64,000 nucleotides of DNA, from assembly GCA_007118145.1 (NCBI GenBank), contig SKSD01000026.1, positions 28,989-92,988 of the forward strand, given 5' to 3'. Positions 34,962-44,537 of this stretch are shown here, in pieces; the stretch's first letter is position 1, and each line of letters begins with the position of its first letter. Origin of the DNA: Halobacteriales archaeon (lineage in GTDB: Archaea > Halobacteriota > Halobacteria > Halobacteriales > SKSH01). The notes under the pieces are model-generated. The model saw only the letters and a program-made list of their open reading frames with translations, was not told where the DNA came from and did not search any database. A program made the position numbers and the translations under genes.

Positions 34962-37919
34962 TCACCCGTCGATGATTTCGACACCGACGATCTCGAACCT
35001 TGCACCACCGGTGTCGCTCTCGGTGATCGAGATATCCCAACCGTGTGCCTCGACGATCTCCTTGACAATCGCGAGACCAAAACCGGTACTCTCTGAGCTC
35101 GTGGTGTACCCAGGTTCGAAGACTGCATCGCGTTCACCCGTTGCGATACCCGGGCCATCATCGGCGATATATATGCCATCATCGCCCATCCCACCCACCT
35201 CGACGTGGACCTGTTCACCCCCGTATTTCACCGCGTTACGGAACAGGTTCTCGAGCACCTGTCTGATTCGGTCGGTATCGCACCTGATGGTGATCGACTC
35301 AACCACATCGAGGTGTCCACCACCCGTTGAAACGGTCCCCCAGCAGAGCCTGCAGATTTGTTGGAGATCGACCTCCTCAAACTCACCGATTGTCTGACCG
35401 TGGCGGGCGAGGGTGAGCGTATCGTTGATGATGGTCTCCATCCGGTCGAGTGACTCATCGATCGTCTCGAGTGCTTCGCTCTCACAATCCTGTCGGGCGA
35501 TCTCGAGATAGCCATCAGCCACGGTGAGTGGGTTTCGCAGGTCATGGGAGATGACACTCGATACCTTATCGAGACGCTCATTCTGTCGCTGGAGCTCTTG
35601 CTCACGGCGCTTTCGTTCGGTGATATCTCGACTGTTCACAACGAACGCTTCGATTGCCTGATTGCTCAGTTGGTTGTTCCCGAGTGATTCGAGCCACCGC
35701 CAACTGCCATCTTTGTGTTTGAATCGGTACTCGACCGTCGGCAGACTCGATGGGTCGTCGACACCCTCGTAGAAGACCCGCATGACGCGATCTCGATCCT
35801 CGGGATGGACGTAATCGAAGGCATTCTGACCGATCATCTCGTCGGTCTCATAGCCGAGATGTCGCTCGACGGAGGGGCTCTGGTAGAGGAAGTCACCGTT
35901 GGCATCGAGCAGGGTCACGAGATCGGTCGAATGTTCGATGAGTGTCTGGTAGCGCTCCTCCTGACGTTTTCGCTCGGAGATATCGAGGTAGATGGCGAAG
36001 GCACGCGGTTCACCATCGATGGTGAACGGAGCGGTTCGTAGCAGGAATGAACGCCGACCCTTAGGCGTCGATCGCACGAGTTCACGGTGGACGACCTCAC
36101 CCTGAACGATTTTGTGGTTGATCTCCTGGGCGGTGTCTCGATCGTCTTCTGGGACGATGATGTCGTCGAGTGGTTCACCTGCCACCTCGTCATTCTCTAC
36201 TTCGAACACCTCCTCGAACGCGGAGTTGATGGCGTGGATGATCGGTTCGTTCTCATCATCGAACGTCACCTCGACGATACACTCGGTGGTGTTCTCAAAC
36301 AGCCGTCGAAGTCGATCATGTTCTCGTTGTCTGTCTCGCTCAGAGTCGATTCGGTCGAGAACTGCTTTCGCATACGAGGCGAGGATACCAGTCAGGTCGA
36401 GGTCTTGTTGCGTGAAGTGATCTGTTTCGGTCGAGATGGCCTGGAACACACCGTACTCACCGATTGGGACGGTGACTCCTGCCCGGTAGTCATCTCTGGC
36501 TGGTCGTGACTCCGTATCCTTCAAGACGTTGTTGTTGAGCTTTGGTTCACCCGTCTGGAACACCTGTCCAGCATCACCCGCATCATTCGCCATCGCCCGC
36601 ACCCCGTCCGGTGGGGCACCAGATGAGATCGCCTTGGGGACGAGCATACCGTCCTCGTTCGCGAGCACGCAACACACGTGAAAGTCGAGGATTGATTCAG
36701 CTGCCGAAACCATGCGCTGGTAGACCTCAATCTCCGTCGTCGATGCCATCAACTCCGTGGATGCATCGTGCAAACCCTCGAGTGCCTGTTCGTACTCGGT
36801 TTGCTGAGTCACATCACGGACCACGTAGCTCATACGGCCATCGTCGAGTTCCGTGATGGCAATCTCCTGCTCGAACGTACGTCCATCCTCCCGCGTCCCC
36901 GTCAGTGTACCGTGCCATTGACCCTCCCTCGTTAACGCCGGGATTATCTCCTGATCGATCCGTTGTCGCATCTCCTCGTCGTATAATTTACGCCACGATT
37001 CACCCAAGAGCTCCTCAGGTGCGTCAAGCCCGTGCAGGCGTGCATGTGCCTCATTGGCGTATTGGAAATGACCCTTCTCATCGAGGATGGCGACGCCATC
37101 GGTCGACGCCTCAAGCCCGGCCAGCTGTGCCTCGAGGTCTGCACGATACTCCCACCGTTGAGAGACATCCCTCGCGTTGAAGAGGACACCATCGATGTCA
37201 GGGTGATGTTTTCCACGAACCTCCAGCCATCGCCAGTCCCCATCGCGGTGTTTGATTCGAAACTCCACGGTGATATCGAGTGAGGGCTCTGTGATGGCCT
37301 CTCGCACCGCTTGGATGGCGATATCCCTGTCATCAGGATGGATGAGGTCTTTAACGTCCCAGCCGAGAAGCTCCGATGGCGTATAGCCAAGTACGCGCTC
37401 GATCGCCGGGGTCACGAAGGTAAGTTCCCCTCGGCGATTGATCACGACGACAAAGTCACGAGAATGCTTGAGAATGGTGTCGTAAAGCTGTTTTGTCTCC
37501 TGTATGTCCCGTTCGATCTGATGTGCCGTCGCCTGACGCACGATCTGAAGGGCTACCGCACTTGGACAGCGCTCAACCTCATCTGGGGTGAAACTCGCGG
37601 TGATACCTGAATCCGCCATCTCTTGCAGTAGGGTACCTGTGTCGTCATCCTCGATGAGGACGAGCGGCGGTGAGGAATCCACCAGACGTGCCTGCTCGAA
37701 CACCTCATTGGACCGTGGTTGTGACGTGTCGAGGATGATACAATCAGTGTGGGGGTGTGGATTTTCTACATCGTCTTCCAGTGCGCGGATGTCGATATCG
37801 ATGTCTTCTTCGAGTTCAAGCAATCGCTCATGGACATCATTGAGGAGTGGAGAGACTCCTCCGAGGAATTGCACCTGGATCGGGGTCTTGGGAACCGTTG
37901 CGGTGATCTGATTATCCAT
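34962..37919 (-). CDS. multi-PAS/GAF sensor histidine kinase
   Basis: A 985-residue cytoplasmic kinase without membrane spans. Order: a degenerate receiver-like domain (about 1-125, with DCIILDTS at the phosphoacceptor position), two PAS domains (about 150-265 and 270-385), a GAF domain (about 395-535), two more PAS domains (about 550-665 and 675-790), HisKA with the phospho-accepting His in SSVISHDLRNPL, and an ATPase domain with N box ENLFRNAVKYGG, G1 DDGPGI and G2 GFGLAIVKEI. Haloarchaea use such proteins for light, redox or oxygen sensing. No response regulator gene is adjacent. ATG 37919 is chosen over an upstream start whose residues lack similarity. Confidence 0.92.
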   Translation of the reverse strand: MDNQITATVPKTPIQVQFLGGVSPLLNDVHERLLELEEDIDIDIRALEDDVENPHPHTDCIILDTSQPRSNEVFEQARLVDSSPPLVLIEDDDTGTLLQEMADSGITASFTPDEVERCPSAVALQIVRQATAHQIERDIQETKQLYDTILKHSRDFVVVINRRGELTFVTPAIERVLGYTPSELLGWDVKDLIHPDDRDIAIQAVREAITEPSLDITVEFRIKHRDGDWRWLEVRGKHHPDIDGVLFNARDVSQRWEYRADLEAQLAGLEASTDGVAILDEKGHFQYANEAHARLHGLDAPEELLGESWRKLYDEEMRQRIDQEIIPALTREGQWHGTLTGTREDGRTFEQEIAITELDDGRMSYVVRDVTQQTEYEQALEGLHDASTELMASTTEIEVYQRMVSAAESILDFHVCCVLANEDGMLVPKAISSGAPPDGVRAMANDAGDAGQVFQTGEPKLNNNVLKDTESRPARDDYRAGVTVPIGEYGVFQAISTETDHFTQQDLDLTGILASYAKAVLDRIDSERDRQREHDRLRRLFENTTECIVEVTFDDENEPIIHAINSAFEEVFEVENDEVAGEPLDDIIVPEDDRDTAQEINHKIVQGEVVHRELVRSTPKGRRSFLLRTAPFTIDGEPRAFAIYLDISERKRQEERYQTLIEHSTDLVTLLDANGDFLYQSPSVERHLGYETDEMIGQNAFDYVHPEDRDRVMRVFYEGVDDPSSLPTVEYRFKHKDGSWRWLESLGNNQLSNQAIEAFVVNSRDITERKRREQELQRQNERLDKVSSVISHDLRNPLTVADGYLEIARQDCESEALETIDESLDRMETIINDTLTLARHGQTIGEFEEVDLQQICRLCWGTVSTGGGHLDVVESITIRCDTDRIRQVLENLFRNAVKYGGEQVHVEVGGMGDDGIYIADDGPGIATGERDAVFEPGYTTSSESTGFGLAIVKEIVEAHGWDISITESDTGGARFEIVGVEIIDG

Positions 37920-38094
37920 CGACACAGCTCTATGCTTGAAGATGAGCGAAATAGCAGCAGAAAAAGGTTCTGTGGTGATGATAGGATTTGATAATAGCAA
38001 ATTCTAAGCGCAATCATTCAACCTTGTTGCATCGGTTCAATCGGATATCCGTAACTCGGTAATTACTGATGGCATCTATACATAAACGAGGCAA

Positions 38095-40158
38095 TCAATC
38101 GATCCTGAGGAACTTTGCAGCGTACCCAGGGTCACCTTGACGCGGTGTGATGATGATGAACGCATCTGGTGGTAGATCGCTGAGCTCATGAGGGAACCGT
38201 CTGAGGCTCGTTCGCCACCCGGGACTGTCCTCACGCGGTTTCAACGCAACGAGGAGGTCGTCATCATCAGCATCGGAAAGCGTTGTGATGAGTTCAGAGA
38301 CCGAGGTGACCGAGGACATCTTGAGCTCCATCTCTGGTTCGACAAGGTCGACCAGACGTTCGTATTGCGTGGTCTTGTCACCGACGACGATAGCCTCCAA
38401 CTCGATCCCGGTGTTCTCTGCCAGTCGTTTGGTGAGAAAGACCGCCTCGTAGAACCCCTCGTGGTGATCGATCCCAGCGGGCAAGACCATGATGATTCTT
38501 GATGCGGTGTTGATGGGAAAGCCGAGGCGAGAGACGAGTACCGGATCGGTCGTTCTGCGCCGAACCTGATCAATGATCGTTCCGAACACCCGACCACCGA
38601 GTGATCGACGCGCATCCCAGCCCATGAGGATGAGGTCGGTACGAGTCTCCGTGCCAGCTCGGACGATTCCGGAGGCTATGTTGTGATTGACGCGTGTTTC
38701 CACCTCCACAGGCACCTCAGCTGCACCTCCGAACTCGGCAGTATCACGCAAACCCTCCTCAGCCTGAGCGATCTCCTCATCGGTCGATTGAGGCGAGAGG
38801 ACACGAAGGAGGTGTACTGGTTTTTCGGCAGGGTCGTCTTTGAGTGCGAACGCGAGCTCGATAAGCCTACGCTGATACTCTGACGTATGCGAAAGTGGGA
38901 GCAAGATCCGTGGGTCAAAGGGTTCACCGCTGACGCCCTCGATATCTACTGCCTGAGCGAGACGCGTCCCAAAGCGTTTGGTCAGCCACGGGCTGAGTAT
39001 GGCTGACACCAGAACCATCAACACGACGGCATTGAGGACGGTTGAATCGAACAACCCTGCTTCGAAGCCGATGAGTGTGATCGCCAGGGCGGCAGCCGCC
39101 TGACCGACAGAGAGTCCGACGAGGACACCGAATTCCTCACGGGAGTAACGCTGGATCGCGGTTACCCCACCGGCTGCTGCCACCTTCGTCACAACCATCA
39201 CACCCACGATTACCGTGGCCAACCAGATGGTATCGAAACCGTCGAGGATGACCCCAGGGTCGACCAGCATCCCGACGTGGAGCAGGAAGAACGGGATGAA
39301 GAATGCGTTACCGAAAAACTCGATTCGATTCATGAGCGTCCCCCCTCTGGTAATCTGACGATTGAGAGCGAGACCAACCACGAACGCACCAAGGATGGCG
39401 GCGAGTTCGAGCGCCTCAGCGAGGCTCCCGCCGAGGAAGATGAGCGTGGCGACGAAGAGAAATTCGAAGTAACTCTCCTGGCTGAGATTGCGGAAGAACC
39501 ACCGGGCGAGTGGTGGTACGACCAACCAGATACCACCGAAGAGGACGAGCAACGAGAGCGCAACCTCGCCGAGGACCGTTGCTGACAGCCCACCGTCGAC
39601 GCCGGCTAAGACCAGTGCTAGCACCACCAATGCGAGGGTATCTGTAAAGAGGATACCACCGAAGGCTGCTGTGACCGCACTGTTTTTCGTGATATCGAGT
39701 TGATTGATAATTGGATACGCCAGGAGGGTATGAGAGGCGAATACCGAAGCGAGAAGCATCGATGCCCAGATACCGATATTAAGCAGATAGAAACACGCAG
39801 CTGTTCCGATGATGAAAGGGAGGGAGAAGCTTAACAATCCAAACAACGCGGCATCCTCCGGTCCCTGGCGAAACCGTCTGAGGTCGAGTTCAAGCCCGAC
39901 GATGAACAGTAGGTACACTAGCCCGACGTTACCCAACAGGAAGATCGCATCCACGTGATCGATGATACCGAGACCATTTGGGCCGATGACCGTCCCAGCG
40001 AGGACGATACCCACGATCCCGGGGAGGCCGACTCGCTCGATGAGAATGGGCGCGATGAGGAACGCAGCGAGTGCGAGAGCGAAGACCGCCACCGGCTCAT
40101 CGATGGGCAAAAACGCGACAAATGCTCCCTGGGAGACTACGATGAGATTGACTGACAT
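38095..40158 (-). CDS. CPA2-type cation:proton antiporter with UspA-like C-terminal domains
   Basis: A 687-residue protein. The first ~400 residues form a KefB/NapA-like exchanger with about twelve spans (GLPGIVGIVLAGTVIGPNGLG, FIVGLELDL, LGAFVVGLALNR). From about residue 415 to the end come two soluble UspA-like domains, the first with an incomplete nucleotide loop (LMGWDARRSLGGRVFGT), the second weaker. Sodium or potassium is exchanged for protons across the membrane; the stress domain probably senses ATP or another nucleotide. Its neighbour is a histidine kinase, but nothing links them beyond distance. Confidence 0.9.
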   Translation of the reverse strand: MSVNLIVVSQGAFVAFLPIDEPVAVFALALAAFLIAPILIERVGLPGIVGIVLAGTVIGPNGLGIIDHVDAIFLLGNVGLVYLLFIVGLELDLRRFRQGPEDAALFGLLSFSLPFIIGTAACFYLLNIGIWASMLLASVFASHTLLAYPIINQLDITKNSAVTAAFGGILFTDTLALVVLALVLAGVDGGLSATVLGEVALSLLVLFGGIWLVVPPLARWFFRNLSQESYFEFLFVATLIFLGGSLAEALELAAILGAFVVGLALNRQITRGGTLMNRIEFFGNAFFIPFFLLHVGMLVDPGVILDGFDTIWLATVIVGVMVVTKVAAAGGVTAIQRYSREEFGVLVGLSVGQAAAALAITLIGFEAGLFDSTVLNAVVLMVLVSAILSPWLTKRFGTRLAQAVDIEGVSGEPFDPRILLPLSHTSEYQRRLIELAFALKDDPAEKPVHLLRVLSPQSTDEEIAQAEEGLRDTAEFGGAAEVPVEVETRVNHNIASGIVRAGTETRTDLILMGWDARRSLGGRVFGTIIDQVRRRTTDPVLVSRLGFPINTASRIIMVLPAGIDHHEGFYEAVFLTKRLAENTGIELEAIVVGDKTTQYERLVDLVEPEMELKMSSVTSVSELITTLSDADDDDLLVALKPREDSPGWRTSLRRFPHELSDLPPDAFIIITPRQGDPGYAAKFLRID

Positions 40159-40357
40159 AGGTGATTGGTCTCGTGCGGGGGCTGACAGCAGTTACTCGGT
40201 GTGAGACAGCCATCGTATTTAAGCCAATCTGACATAGCAACCGGAGTCGGCCGATATCGTACCCCCCAGGTGCTCAAGTGGGTCAGGTGGTGTGATATCC
40301 AGCCAGACTGATGTCGTCAAGACAATATCCTCCTCATGGGAAGTTAGGTTGTGCACG

Positions 40358-41053
40358 ATGTCTGGGATCTACCTCCTCGTTGTTGCCTTCCTTGGCGTGG
40401 TGATCGGCGTCTTTGCCTATATCGGGATACGTCAGCAGAACCTCGTCCTCACGGTGAATGCGGTGGTATCCCTCGGTGTGGCTGTGTCTCCTGTGCTGAT
40501 CGAATGGCTGACCGACTGGATATTCGACGAGCACATCGGGTTTGTCCCTGAGTTGTATCTCTGGTTGTCGGTGGCAGCGGTGATCCATACCATCGGCATG
40601 TACGGCCTGTATGAATCCACCCGATGGTGGGATCACCTCGCACATCTCATCTCAGCAGGCTTCATAGCAGCAGGTGTCTACGCCAGTCTCATCGCCTTCG
40701 ACCAGCACTCATGGCAGTCCATCGCCATCTTGACGATTGTATTCACGTTCCTCCTCGGTGTCTTCTGGGAGCTCCTCGAGGTATTCACCAGAGATGTGAG
40801 CAAGGCACTGGGAAAGGAACCGTTGCTCGTGCCGTACGGTCGATGGGACACCACTCTTGATCTTGTGTTCGATATCGTAGCAGCACTGTTGGTGATCGGG
40901 TTGGATATCCGGGTGTTCGTCAATCTGGCGACCGCCTATCCCGAAGTGAACGAGCTTGTGGTATACGTGATTGTGTTCCTGTCAACGGTCGGTTGCCTCA
41001 TTCTGAGCGTCATCATCCTCCTCCATCGCCATCTCGAGCCGGTATCGACGTGA
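40358..41053 (+). CDS. DUF2238/YjdF-like membrane protein
   Basis: A 231-residue protein with about seven hydrophobic spans. ESTRWWDHLAHLISAGF, FLLGVFWELLEVF and YGRWDTTLDLVFDIVAALL have the charged residues within or next to spans seen in the DUF2238 (YjdF-like) family, in which conserved Asp, His and Glu suggest a membrane enzyme or carrier; none is characterised. ATG 40358 begins the first span directly. Confidence 0.75.
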   Translation: MSGIYLLVVAFLGVVIGVFAYIGIRQQNLVLTVNAVVSLGVAVSPVLIEWLTDWIFDEHIGFVPELYLWLSVAAVIHTIGMYGLYESTRWWDHLAHLISAGFIAAGVYASLIAFDQHSWQSIAILTIVFTFLLGVFWELLEVFTRDVSKALGKEPLLVPYGRWDTTLDLVFDIVAALLVIGLDIRVFVNLATAYPEVNELVVYVIVFLSTVGCLILSVIILLHRHLEPVST

Positions 41054-41091
41054 TACCACTCTTAGTGTCCTCGACTCGGCTCAAACCGAGC

Positions 41092-41886
41092 TCAGGTGGA
41101 GAACTCGGTCATCGGCGAGGGGAGACGAAGGTCCTCAAAGGCATCCAGTCGCTGCACGTTCTTGATGAGTTTGACCGTGTCGGTGACCGGGACACCAACA
41201 CAGGTGAGTCGGGCGTTCACCACGCGCACCTGATGATCGGTGAGTACCGTCTGTCCCGGCATGGCGATATCACCCTCGAGGACGATCACGGCGCAGTTCG
41301 CACATGCGCCCCCTCGACATGCATATGGCCAGGTCATCCCCCGTTGTTCAACCGCCTCGAGGATGGTCTGTCCGGCTTCGACGAGGACGCGACCATAATC
41401 TTCCGGTGAGAGGGCGGCGTCCGAAGCCTTCTCAAAGAGGTCATCATCGTCGATGGCCCACCCCTGGTCGCGGATGGCCTGATAGTCGAGATAATGCACG
41501 CGAGATTCTCTCGTTGATAAGAGTGGACGTGCCTGTCTTGCGCTGTACCGTGCGATGATGTCAGCTGCCTCCTCGATCGGTTCTCCCTCGAGGCCTGCGA
41601 ACCAGTCAGCGATCGTCTGCCTGGTCAATCCAGATGCCGTGGCCAGCTCGGCGAAATCGACACCCTCGTATCGAGCGATCACGACGGGGAGTGAGTACTG
41701 TTCGAGATCATCGAACCATAGCTCGAGTTCGTCATCGGACACATCGTACCATGCCTTGAGATTGGCTGTATCGATACCCTCCAGGTGTGCGATCGTCAGC
41801 ATGAGCATCCTCACGGTTCGAGGACGCTGTACGTGGGCTAGCCACGCTTTGAGTACTGACGGTTCGAGTACATTCTCGTCGTCCAT
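41092..41886 (-). CDS. helix-turn-helix-like protein fused to a 2Fe-2S ferredoxin domain
   Basis: A 264-residue protein. The C-terminal ~80 residues form a plant-type [2Fe-2S] ferredoxin domain with CRGGACANC and LTCVG providing the four cysteines. The N-terminal ~170 residues carry two similar helical repeats that read like HTH units (LKAWYDVSDDELELWFDDL and FAELATASGLTRQTIADWF). Such a fusion could be a redox-sensing DNA-binding protein or simply a ferredoxin with a protein-binding domain. An upstream TTG at 42015 gives 43 more residues; ATG 41886 is preferred for its codon and the acidic start MDDENVLEP. It is divergent from the aIF1 gene. Confidence 0.8.
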   Translation of the reverse strand: MDDENVLEPSVLKAWLAHVQRPRTVRMLMLTIAHLEGIDTANLKAWYDVSDDELELWFDDLEQYSLPVVIARYEGVDFAELATASGLTRQTIADWFAGLEGEPIEEAADIIARYSARQARPLLSTRESRVHYLDYQAIRDQGWAIDDDDLFEKASDAALSPEDYGRVLVEAGQTILEAVEQRGMTWPYACRGGACANCAVIVLEGDIAMPGQTVLTDHQVRVVNARLTCVGVPVTDTVKLIKNVQRLDAFEDLRLPSPMTEFST

Positions 41887-42017
41887 ACGTGATAGATTGA
41901 TGCCGATTTCGAATAATCCCGAGGCGTGTTCCCACGTATCGGGAACCGCGTACGGTAGCGGTGCGTGGCGTATCGACGGGCCAGAAGGTGGAGATTCACC
42001 GACCGACACAGTCAACC

Positions 42018-42023
42018 TTTAAA
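42018..42023. promoter_or_regulatory. TTTAAA TATA box, aIF1 promoter
   Basis: TTTAAA, 33 bp before the aIF1 ATG. Being palindromic it could also serve the divergent ferredoxin gene. Confidence 0.4.
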
Positions 42024-42055
42024 TCATCAGGTGCGTCTAGTGCTAGAACCACAGA

Positions 42056-42349
42056 ATGGCAGAGGTCTGTACGACGTGTGGCCTACCCGAAGACTTGTGC
42101 GTCTGCGAGGAGGTCGCCAAGGAGGAACAATCGATTCGGATCAGGGTCGATGAGCGGAGGTATGGAAAACAGATGACGATCGTCGAGGGTTTCGACACGT
42201 CGAGAGTTGATATCGACGAACTGGCATCTGAGTTGAAGTCTGCGCTTGCCTGCGGCGGTACGGTCGATGATGACAGCATCGAGTTGCAAGGCGAGCACTC
42301 AGAACGTGTCAGGAAGGAACTTGAAAAGCGTGGCTTCTCGATCGACTGA
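42056..42349 (+). CDS. translation initiation factor aIF1 (SUI1/YciH)
   Basis: A 97-residue SUI1-domain protein. An N-terminal zinc knuckle (C5, C8, C15, C17 in [13 protein letters not shown]) precedes the SUI1 fold with [12 protein letters not shown], then [22 protein letters not shown], all diagnostic. aIF1 binds the P site of the 30S subunit and enforces correct start-codon choice. Normal length for haloarchaea. The TATA box at 42018 supports the start. Confidence 0.95.
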   Translation: MAEVCTTCGLPEDLCVCEEVAKEEQSIRIRVDERRYGKQMTIVEGFDTSRVDIDELASELKSALACGGTVDDDSIELQGEHSERVRKELEKRGFSID

Positions 42350-42380
42350 AGGAGTACACCTCGAGGGTGCTGTCAACCGT

Positions 42381-43229
42381 CTAAAACCACCTGTGAAGCA
42401 GCGACAGTCGTTTGTGCGCTGGAAGTTGGCGTTTCGCGAGTAACACACCGCTCATCGCATCGCGACCGACATGTTCGGGGATGGCACCGAACAGTGCCTG
42501 TGAGAGTAACCCCTCCTCAGCCGCGCCCATGACCGTGAGGTCGTGGTTGGCGCTGTGGTCGACGATCGCGCTGGTCACGTCCTCGTGTTCGACCAGCGAA
42601 CCGATCACCTCGACATCATAAGAGATCGCATCCATGGCGAGCTGGATGTACGTCTCACCGCCCTCACTGTGAGAGCCGTCCGGTCTGATGACGTGTATGA
42701 CCTCAACGGAGGCGTCGTTGATGTGAGCGATACCTCCAGCCACTCGGGCGGCGAGTTCGGTATGTGGTCCACCGGCTACTGGGAGGCAGATGGATGATAT
42801 CGAGCGCTCTCCTTCATCCACACGTTCGATGAGCACGTCCGACTGGGCACGGTTGACGACGTTATCGAGGTAGCTGCCGAGGATGATGTCTCGACGTTGT
42901 GGTCGACCACGCCATCCGAGGAGCGCGGTCGATACGCTGGGATCTTCGGTTGCCGTGATGATACCCTTTGAGATGGAGCGGGCGTACCTGATGCGCGCCG
43001 TGGCCGTGAGCCCAGAGTCGTTGATGGCATCGACCATCTCGAACACGAACGAGGTGTCAACATCCAACACGTTTGGTGCATCACTCATCGAGAGCTGTGG
43101 AGGAACCCTGACCACGTGCAAGACATCGATGACCATATCGAAGGCACGAGCGAGATCAGTTGCGGTGGCAAGGAGGCGGTCTGCAGAGGCAGGATTCGCG
43201 ATTGGAACCAGCAACACGTCGTTTGTCAT
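42381..43229 (-). CDS. tandem UspA-like stress protein
   Basis: A 282-residue protein with two UspA-fold halves (about residues 1-138 and 145-270). The nucleotide loops are degenerate: LLGWRGRPQRRDIILGSYLDN in the first half and LTVMGAAEEGLLSQALFGAIPEHV in the second, where the expected glycines are partly kept. It probably binds a nucleotide weakly or another ligand. Tail-to-tail with the aIF1 gene. ATG 43229. Confidence 0.8.
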   Translation of the reverse strand: MTNDVLLVPIANPASADRLLATATDLARAFDMVIDVLHVVRVPPQLSMSDAPNVLDVDTSFVFEMVDAINDSGLTATARIRYARSISKGIITATEDPSVSTALLGWRGRPQRRDIILGSYLDNVVNRAQSDVLIERVDEGERSISSICLPVAGGPHTELAARVAGGIAHINDASVEVIHVIRPDGSHSEGGETYIQLAMDAISYDVEVIGSLVEHEDVTSAIVDHSANHDLTVMGAAEEGLLSQALFGAIPEHVGRDAMSGVLLAKRQLPAHKRLSLLHRWF

Positions 43230-43327
43230 GCGTTCGAGGTATGTTAGCGTCTGACCGGAGGGTCTTTACCTTTGTGCGGATCCGGCTATCGGCACGCTTT
43301 AATTACATGCTGGGTGAACTCCTCGGT

Positions 43328-43480
43328 ATGCCGACGATTGAACTTGAAGAGCAGACACTAGCCCGACTCGATCGACTTCGCATCGAGGATGAGAGCTACG
43401 ACGAGATCATCAACGAGCTCATCGGCATCTACCAGGCAAGCGAGATGACGCTGGCTTTCGGTGGCGAGGAGAACTACTGA
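43328..43480 (+). CDS. small antitoxin-like protein (DUF7557 type)
   Basis: A 50-residue protein, MPTIELEEQTLARLDRL then DESYDEIINELI, the ribbon-helix/VapB-like pattern found in many haloarchaeal orphan antitoxin-like proteins. No toxin gene follows. A TTTAATTA element at 43291-43298 lies about 30 bp upstream. An in-frame ATG seven codons earlier is the alternative start. Confidence 0.6.
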   Translation: MPTIELEEQTLARLDRLRIEDESYDEIINELIGIYQASEMTLAFGGEENY

Positions 43481-43590
43481 CTCCCGTTCGCTTCACCGGA
43501 GGTACTTCGTCGTAACATCGTCCTCCCAGATCATATGAGGCAGGCTATTGACGTGCCTATCTACTTCCTTATTCAAATGGTTGACTGCAC

Positions 43591-43767
43591 TCAGAAGATC
43601 GATCGATTCTCGTCCATCTCGATCTCTTCGTTCATCAGTGCGATCAGGTTCTCATACGGGATGAACGCCTTGAGCTCGTCGTGCTCGGTGTAGATTTCAA
43701 CCCCATGATCGCCTCGTTCGTAGTACGCACAGTAGAGATTACCCTCAGGGAGGATCGCCCGGTACAT
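43591..43767 (-). CDS. 58-residue haloarchaeal conserved small protein
   Basis: A short acidic protein (MYRAILPEGNLYCAYYERG ... VEIYTEHDELKAFIPYENL) that looks beta-rich and single-domain; no function is known. The start is uncertain: the frame is open to an ATG at 43809, but 43767 leaves only a 23-bp overlap with the upstream Nmad3-like gene, which favours the shorter form and translational coupling. Confidence 0.55.
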   Translation of the reverse strand: MYRAILPEGNLYCAYYERGDHGVEIYTEHDELKAFIPYENLIALMNEEIEMDENRSIF

Positions 43768-44515
43768 GTGTACCTGTTCGTTCGAGAGACTCAAGAGTAT
43801 TTTCGACATCGTCGATAGCATCCTCCTCGAGCTGTTGCCAACGATCGATGAGTGCACGGAGCACCGACGTACCTGAAGGGTCGAACCTGAGGGGGCGTCG
43901 CCACCATGGCCCTCGACCTGAGTCTGCAGAGAGGTACGTGACGCACCGGTTAGGTATCACGCCACCGACTGTTGAACTGAGTGGTACGGCTCGATCCAGC
44001 AAGCGTGATTCGTCAGGATCTCCGAGGAGGAGCACCCTGGCATCTGGCTCAGCCCTGGCAAAGTGTGCATTGGTCACACAACGTCGGCGAAGCGATGGAG
44101 CAAGTGCATCCAGCTCTGGCGATACCAGCGGGTCGACCTCAAGGCGGAACTCACCGATGATAAACGCCCCCCAGTTTGCCGGTGACCATGGTATCGAACC
44201 GCTCACCGGTGAGAGTGACGCATAGAACCAGACCATATCGCCAGCGTCGAGTGCTCCCAGGGGTGCCGCCTTGACACCGTGTTCGTCACCGTAGGTGTAC
44301 TCGGTTGCACCGGGTACCTCGGGGAAAGACGGGTCAAGATGTACCTCGGTATCGAGCAGTTCCTCGGGGACGGCTACTTCGAGATCGCCGTATGTGGGCA
44401 CCGACCGTGCCGTCTGTGATCGTTCTGGAATGGGGATGTACTCGAACCGACCATCGGTGAATAGTCGACCACGTATGCCTGGAAGGGTTGAGTTGGCACC
44501 GACGTTGATCGCCAC
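43745..44515 (-). CDS. Nmad3-like putative nucleotide-modification protein
   Basis: A 256-residue protein that starts at GTG 44515 with INVGANSTLPGIRGRLFTDG, followed by FEYIPIPE, TYGDLEV and DPSFPEVPGATEYTYGD. This is the layout of Nmad3 (nucleotide modification associated domain 3) proteins, predicted on genomic grounds to take part in DNA or nucleotide modification in phage and mobile contexts. DMVWFYASL and GAFIIGEF in the middle also fit. The GTG start fits best; residues encoded further upstream overlap the zinc-ribbon gene and are not family-like. It lies 22 bp after the zinc-ribbon gene, so it is probably in one operon with it. Confidence 0.65.
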   Translation of the reverse strand: MAINVGANSTLPGIRGRLFTDGRFEYIPIPERSQTARSVPTYGDLEVAVPEELLDTEVHLDPSFPEVPGATEYTYGDEHGVKAAPLGALDAGDMVWFYASLSPVSGSIPWSPANWGAFIIGEFRLEVDPLVSPELDALAPSLRRRCVTNAHFARAEPDARVLLLGDPDESRLLDRAVPLSSTVGGVIPNRCVTYLSADSGRGPWWRRPLRFDPSGTSVLRALIDRWQQLEEDAIDDVENTLESLERTGTHVPGDPP

Positions 44516-44537
44516 CCCACGACGGGGTGGTGTGTCC

